Part shown: one piece after another, positions 58,411 through 64,000 of the stretch
Layout: the number at the start of each line of letters is the position of its first letter
Position numbering within the stretch: position 1 is the stretch's first letter
Source of the DNA: Hemerocallis citrina
Taxonomy: Eukaryota > Streptophyta > Magnoliopsida > Asparagales > Asphodelaceae
NCBI GenBank assembly: GCA_017893485.1
Contig: CM030360.1
Span: 4,142,467-4,206,466 of the forward strand
Direction of reading: 5' to 3'
DNA length: 64,000 nucleotides
Made by a program: the position numbers and the translations under genes
The notes under the pieces: generated by a model
Seen by the model: only the letters and a program-made list of their open reading frames with translations
Database searches by the model: none
Told to the model about the DNA's origin: nothing

Positions 58411-61400
58411 GATTGTCGAATTTAGTTTGGACACCGCAGCGGCTCAGCAGCGTGCGGAACTATGGAAGCGGTCTTGCGAGGCTCGTCTCGAAGGCGAGAT
58501 TGAGTTGATCAGGAGGGTGCTATTCAACATGGAGAAGAAGAATAGCGAGTTACTAGCTGAGGTTCGTCATTTGCAGATAGTCGAAGAAGAACTCTCTGCG
58601 AAGGAGGATGAGTGTAACGCCCCGAATCCCAAATACACTGAATTCGAGATGTTCTACAAGATCTTTTCGCTTCCTTTAGTACAATTTTACAAGGAAATTT
58701 AAACTTTTCTCTTTACATCAGAGTTTACATGAATACATTACAATTTACATTGCACAGCGGAAGTAAACTTTACAACAATGAAACAAATGTATAACAACAT
58801 TGAATAATCTTTAAGCATCTGTTCTTCTTTAATCTTTACCATGCCATTTACCTGCATATAAGACTGTGGGTACGTCAGTTTATTCAACCGACGATCATTA
58901 TACACGGCCATCCTCTTTATGCCGGAAATAGTATAACTTATTTTCCATATTTAGCAAACACAAACTTGTCACATATCAAACTAAAGGGACTACCCTATTG
59001 ATGTCATGTTGTGATTGTGCACTTAGTCCGTAATGTAATTATTTGTATTACATGACACTAATGCGCACTTGTTCGGATTCTATGCATCCCATACTATATA
59101 GGTCCGAGGGCAAGCCCTTAATCGTTCTTCATCTTTGTAGGGTTCAATCCCTCGTCATGACTTAATCTACTACTGTAACTACGGTAAGTATCCTAGATGT
59201 TCTCTGACCTATGAACTCATGCCTAGGCGCCCTGAAGGGAATCCCAACGCACTGACACATGAATCATCATGCAGGCATCCTGTGGTAATTCAGCTCCTAC
59301 CATAGACATGACACCACCCGTAGTCTTCAAATATCCCACGAGCTTCGCCACCGGGACGGTACTCTGGAGTAGTATCCTCGCCCAGACTCATCATGGGACA
59401 TCCTGTGATACACTCTCGCCGCTATCCAATGGCCCTCATACTCAATGTTTTTCTCTTACTTTCATCACATCTTCACTATGTACTAGTCCTTAGTTTTATT
59501 AGAATCATGAACAAAATCAAAGCTCTAGAGTTATCCTCTCCACTAAACCGGACTTAATCATTCGTTCAACATGACCAACCTTGGTCTTTCATTTCAATAA
59601 TTCATTTCAATTTCTTTCCAATTGCCGGGGGAGACTTAGCTACTCTTTCATTTCAATTCCAATTCACAATTACTAAAATAATCTGAGCACTTCCAGCTCA
59701 TGAGTTCATTTTTCATAATCACCATAGATTTCTTTTTCATGTCCATAGTTCCACAATTATATAACTTTCATAAATTCAAATAAATGATTCACTTCATTTC
59801 CTGTATAAAAATTCATGCAAAGGCAAACAGAGTTTACTTAACTGTCACATCCAAGAATCATTCAACATAAGATTCGCAATCTTTATCATAAAATACAATC
59901 ATAGAATTCCTGATATGCCAAAAAGTAATCTGAACAGTCGACTTAGAGCTTATCCAGTCGACTTGTTCAGCCAAACAAAGTCCTTCAATAAACTGCTCGG
60001 AAGAGTCGACTGCTGCACATGGCCAGTCGGCTGTTCCGCAGCGTTCAATAATAAAATATCATTTACAGGGCAATCGACTGTCATTCAACCCAGTCGGCTG
60101 TTCTGCAAAGTTTAATTGTGTAATTCTTCAAGTTCAATACAGTTGACTGTTATACACATTCGGTCGACTGAACAGGTCAAAATCTCAAATTAAGGAATCA
60201 TTCCTTCATTCTATTCACACATCTTTCTTTGTCACACTACAATATGCTCATGCCAACCTAAACATGTAATTCTTATCTGTTTATTAACATCACAACATAA
60301 TTTTCGAATAAAAGTAACTTTCGCATAACTAGTATTTTCTTTTCTCAAAGGAATGCTAAACATACATTTTCTTTTACTCATCATTTACTTACGGAGATGA
60401 ATATTGATCCCAATGTAGCACGCTAGAACATCAGGTTAACAATTCACATTAAAATACATCGTTCCATGGAAATCTGAACCGTACATATTTTATTTTAATA
60501 TACCAGTCAACTGCTCAACAGACCGGTCGACTGTACAGGTCATTTCCAATTCTCTAATCATTAAAGTCCTCTTTCATTCGTTCATATTTTCTACACTATA
60601 TACAGCATAGAAAATATCAATTTAGCAATCATTCTATTACTACCACGTTTCTTCTTTCTCGACATTTCTTAACCAATTAACATCACTAATCTCTTTATTA
60701 GCGGTCTTCATAATAATTCTCTGTTCTTAATCTTTTACCAAACACAATCGATATCTTAATTCATCCATCACAACATTATCACAAAAGTCCATTTAAGCAC
60801 ATAAAGTAATATTGTCAATCTACTAACTCTTGCATATAATTCTTGGTGTTAATAGTGAAGTTTTCTTCACATAATCCATGATTATATCAATTCGCACACA
60901 ACTTCAATTTAACGGTAGAACCACATACCAATATTTCAATCAATCAACAAGCCATTTTCTAATTTAAGTGTAGTTTTTATTTTCATGCATCATTCTTTCA
61001 ATTCACATCTAGCATATATTCCTAATTAGAAATACGGAAAATTTACCCACCTTAATTTGGAGAGACAAACACAATTAGCAACTTCCTAAACAAAAGTCCT
61101 TGCACACGAACGGTCCTCCTTCTAGAAGCGCGCACTCGAGCCTCCAAGAACACCAAAACCGAGCACTCCAAAGCCAACCGAGCACTCCAAAGCCGGCCCC
61201 TCTTCTCCTTGATGTTGCAAGCACAATCCCACACACTCTCAATCTTTTAACTCACACAATCACTACTAGATAAGGTATTTTAGACTATAGATTTGGAGGA
61301 ATTATTTAGCACAAGAATAACTAGTCATGGAGGGGGGTATTTATACTAAAAATCAAGGAGAATGGATGGCTAAGATTGAAGTAGGAGTTAGGATTAAATG

Positions 61401-62428
61401 GTTGAGATTTAAGGGGGAGTTATACTAACCACCCATAATCAAGTAACCACCACACCATGATCCCACTCAAATTTTTGGGTTTCCCTCCAAAGAAGCAATC
61501 CGGCCAAGCATGGGGAGTGCACTTTGCACGTGTACGTGCAATGCACGTGCATGCATTTGCCTCAAAAAATTTGTACATTTTATTTTATATAAAAAATAAA
61601 CTTTAATTTTGTATTCTACATTACAAGTCATATTTAAAAATAAATTAACTAATGGGCTTTAGTTTATGGGCCAAAAATAATTATTTTAAAATAAAATAAA
61701 TGAATTACATTTTGGGCTTTAAGAAAAAGGTTTTTTGTCTAATTGAAAGAAAGCTTTGTATAAAAATAATTAAAAGCACATATTTAAATATCTATACTCA
61801 TCATGATGAAAAAAATTATAACATTTAATTCAACCAAAAATATTGCACGTGCACACTACGTGCAAAAATAAATAATTTTTCATAAATTAAAAAATCAGGG
61901 CATTACAATGAGTTAGCCTCGGCGTTGGCCAAGCGCAATGATCTCACAACGAAGGTTAAGCAGCTGAGGAGGGTCACAGTCGACAAAAGTATCGAAGTGA
62001 CCAACTTGCGTCGTATCATATCTGACAGCGCTGGTGACCCTGGCTCGGCAAAACTCCCTCGATTCAAGATATCGGTGAAGGACGATACTTTGAAGGATAG
62101 GATCGTCGAGCTGGAGGAGGAAGTCGCTCGCCTGAAGCCTCAGCCCGTGAGGGTTAACGTCCGAAGCACTTCATGTACACATTAGGAGAGTGAGAGGGGG
62201 ATCTCTTTCTACGAGCTTGCGACTCGTCCCCCTGCCGTTAGGCGGAGTCCGGTCGATGCTCAGAGCGGCATGGCTGTTTCATCTAGTGGAGCCTCTGTCG
62301 GAGCCACAGTTAGGGGGAGTGCCGAAGAGGTGTCCCGATCTGCTGGGCTACAGACGAGTTCCGGGGTTAGGCGGCGCCATCCCCGGGTATCCTTGAATCG
62401 AAACATTCCCCTTCCGAAGAAATGTTGA
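58411..62428 (+). pseudogene. second antisense coiled-coil ORF, interrupted by solo LTR
   Basis: From an acceptor-like site, the frame has DTAAAQQRAELWKRSCEARL and a long charged coiled coil (EIELIRRVLFNMEKKNSELL). It is interrupted at 58613-61907 and continues in frame after the target duplication with LASALAKRNDLTTKVKQLRR and DRIVELEEEVARLK. A TAG at 62183 lies in frame. Beyond it the frame stays open with ERGISFYELATRPPAVRRSP to a TGA near 62428. It may be a further exon set of the same accessory gene. Family not recognised. Confidence 0.55.
58613..61907 (-). repeat. solo LTR of a Tekay-type element
   Basis: 3,295 bases, ends TGTAACGCCCCG and GGGCATTACA, target duplication ATGAG (58608-58612 and 61908-61912). 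It resembles the LTRs at 15802 and 23615 along most of its length, including the GTCGAC motifs (59935-60165 and near 60525) and a minus-strand TATA-like TATAAATACCCCC near 61340, but is clearly diverged. No internal sequence remains. Confidence 0.93.
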
Positions 62429-62565
62429 AGTAGTTGTAATAGGCTTTTGAACTTTTGTAGCACTTTGTTGTAATAACGTTAAGGCTTCTAATAAAATCCA
62501 ATTTTGTGTACTCGAGGTGTGTTGTGGTTACTCTCATTTTGAAACGAATCATAAGAACCGAGTGT

Positions 62566-62597
62566 TAGCTTCCTCAAGTTAGCTTCCTCAAGTTGTG
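62566..62597. repeat. short tandem duplication
   Basis: GTTAGCTTCCTCAA is repeated twice in direct succession, just before the longer tandem repeat. Confidence 0.85.
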
Positions 62598-62634
62598 AAA
62601 ACTTCGTACGTGCCGAAGGAGCAAGGATAGGCTC

Positions 62635-63220
62635 CGACGGTTGTGGGAGCAATTCCGAATGGCGTACCACTTCTAACTGGCTTAAGAGTGAGCTTGCGAA
62701 GCGGATTCGTGCCGAGTGTTGGACTTCGAACTTGTCGTTTGAGTTTATTTCAATGGTTGTGGAAGCAATTCCGAATAGCAAACCACTTCTAGCTCGCTTA
62801 AGAGCGAGCTTGCAAAGCGAATTCGAGCCAAGTGTTGGACTCCGAACTCGTCGTTTGAGTTTATTTCAACAGTTGTGGGAGAAATTCCGAATGGCGAACC
62901 ACTTCTAGCTCGCTTAAGAGCGAGCTTGCGAAGCGGAGTCGAGCCAAGTGTTGGACTCCGAACTCGTCGTTTGAGTTTATTTCAATGGTTGTGGGAGCAA
63001 TTCCAAATGGCAAACCACTTCTAGCTCGCTTAAGAGCGAGCTTGCGAAGCGGAGTCGAGCCAAGTGTTGGACTCCGAACTCATCGTTTTTGAGTTTATTT
63101 CAATGGTTGTGGAAGCAATTCCGAATGGCGAACCACTTCTAGCTCACTTAAGAGCGAGCTTGCGAAGCAGAGTCGAGCCAAGTGTTGGACTCCGAACTCG
63201 TCGTTTTAGTTTAGAGAAGG
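62635..63220. repeat. about five 117-bp tandem repeats in the Tat-like element
   Basis: Units start at GGTTGTGG near 62639, 62754, 62873, 62990 and 63104. Each contains a palindrome AGCTCGCTTAAGAGCGAGCT, with GAGCCAAGTGTTGGACTCCG after it. It lies between the antisense gene and the end of pol, where Tat-like elements often have repeats. Confidence 0.9.
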
Positions 63221-63373
63221 TACAAATAGATAGATGGAAAACATGTTCTTTATTGCAAGCTAATAGTTGGCTGCTTCTAAGTTACGAGCCGTTTATTACA
63301 TTGAAGAAATAAAGAGGAAAAAACACAAGTAAACGGTAAGGAACGGTTCGACATCGAAAGGTACTTAGAGAGG

Positions 63374-64000
63374 CATTCTAGCGCTCTCTTGGTACTTCAT
63401 CAGATGGTCGGCATTCCATGTTCGGGAAATCTCTCTGCCTTCAAGATCTTTTAAGCGGTATGCTCCGGGCCGAACTACTTTGGTAATCTTATAGGGTCCT
63501 TCCCAATTTGGGGCTAGCTTACTCTTCTAACCAGAGAATGAGATAGCTAGCTTTCTGAGAACTAAGTCCCCCTCTTTGAGATCGGTGGGACGGACTCTCT
63601 TGTTGTAGGCCAGCTCGATCCTCCTCTGATAGTTCTGTTGGTGAATTGAAGCCCTCTCTCGGAGTTCGTCAACCAAGTCCAAATTCATGCGAAGTTCCCT
63701 GGCATTCTGCTCTTCTTCATAAGCAAGAAGACGAGGAGAGGGTACTCCGACTTCAAGGGGGATCACAGCTTCGGACCCATAGGTGAGATTGAACGGCGAC
63801 TCTCCTGTGGGGGTTCGTTTTGTAGTGCGGTAATTCCACAGTACGTTAGGGAGCTGGTCGACCCATAAGCCTTTGGCGGACTTGTCCAACCTCTTCTTAA
63901 TACCGGAAAGGATTTGCCGATTGGCATTTTCCACTTGGCCGTTTGATTGAGGATGGGAGATGGAGGAGAAGCATTGCTGAATGGCGACGTCTTCACACAG
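63374..64000 (-). pseudogene. Tat-like integrase C-terminal part, cut by window edge
   Basis: From the right edge the frame has SHPQSNGQVENANRQILSGI, containing the third catalytic residue Glu. Then come GLWVDQLPNVLWNYRTT and GESPFNLTYGSEAVIPLEVG, and the C-terminal NKRVRPTDLKEGDLVLRK and LAPNWEGPYKITKVVRPGAY, ending near LMKYQESARMPL. One TAG (about 63527) interrupts it. The first two catalytic residues lie beyond the window. There is no chromodomain, as expected for the Tat/Athila branch. Confidence 0.88.

Larger units (their letters stand above)
46508..64000 (-). mobile_element. large Tat-like Ty3/gypsy element, runs off the window
   Basis: The 3' LTR is on the left (about 46508-49152). 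Then comes a spliced gene antisense to the element, a 117-bp tandem repeat, and the integrase C-terminus on the minus strand at the right edge. Integrase sequence and the antisense accessory ORF fit the Tat lineage. Two later insertions inside it are flanked by clean 5-bp duplications. The 5' LTR, gag and the rest of pol must lie to the right of the window. Confidence 0.8.

Overview
The window is nuclear DNA of a flowering plant, probably a eudicot. Almost all of it is nested transposable elements. The signs are plant-type LTR retrotransposons (Copia, Tekay-like chromovirus, Athila-like, Tat-like), a PIF/Harbinger element with its usual two divergent genes, MITEs, a Helitron-like segment with captured exons, and a nuclear copy of plastid ndhA. 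I found no intact host gene and no convincing functional tRNA, rRNA or CRISPR array. The only long, fully intact coding region is the gag of a young Athila-like element (52826-54310, minus). Most other coding regions carry stops or frameshifts.

Layout. 1-1763: microsatellites, stacked hairpins and two foldback MITEs. 1764-3113: truncated Copia copy 1 (5' LTR, PBS, gag fragment). 3430-3930: an exon-like remnant. 4024-10601: complete but dead Copia (Tork-like) on the minus strand, TSD ACTAC, with a 1.1-kb TRIM in its left LTR. 10796-11400: fragment of a Tat-type LTR. 11421-14280: candidate Helitron with a DnaJ-protein exon and an unrelated last exon. 14745-15010: two tRNA-like SINE-type boxes. 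15802-26583: full-length Tekay-like chromovirus (minus, TSD ATTCG) inside an older, inverted LTR of related sequence, which also holds an ndhA fragment (26812-27132). 27596-34015: Copia copy 2, whose LTR holds a Harbinger element (28147-33518, TSD TTA), which in turn holds a solo Athila-like LTR (30459-32098, TSD GGTAC). 34993-43868: long inverted repeats around a tandem array of a short non-autonomous gypsy element. 43880-46490: anonymous AT-rich DNA and a kilobase of TTA microsatellite with a MITE. 46508-64000: left part of a large Tat-like element (minus) running off the window, interrupted by a gag-only Athila-like element (49717-56277, TSD AGGTC) and a solo Tekay-type LTR (58613-61907, TSD ATGAG).

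Points of most interest. (1) The Tekay-like element has a 90-nt GT-AG segment between gag and protease. Removing it joins the two in frame, and keeping it meets a stop within a few codons, which suggests splicing-controlled Gag versus Gag-Pol output. (2) The same element has an extra acidic, coiled-coil ORF before gag. (3) GTCGAC-centred palindrome arrays sit inside the LTRs of two Copia families and of the Tekay group. (4) The Tat-like element carries a multi-exon gene antisense to its pol. (5) Insertion order is unusually readable because target duplications and one empty site are preserved. All calls come from reading the sequence; no database search was run.
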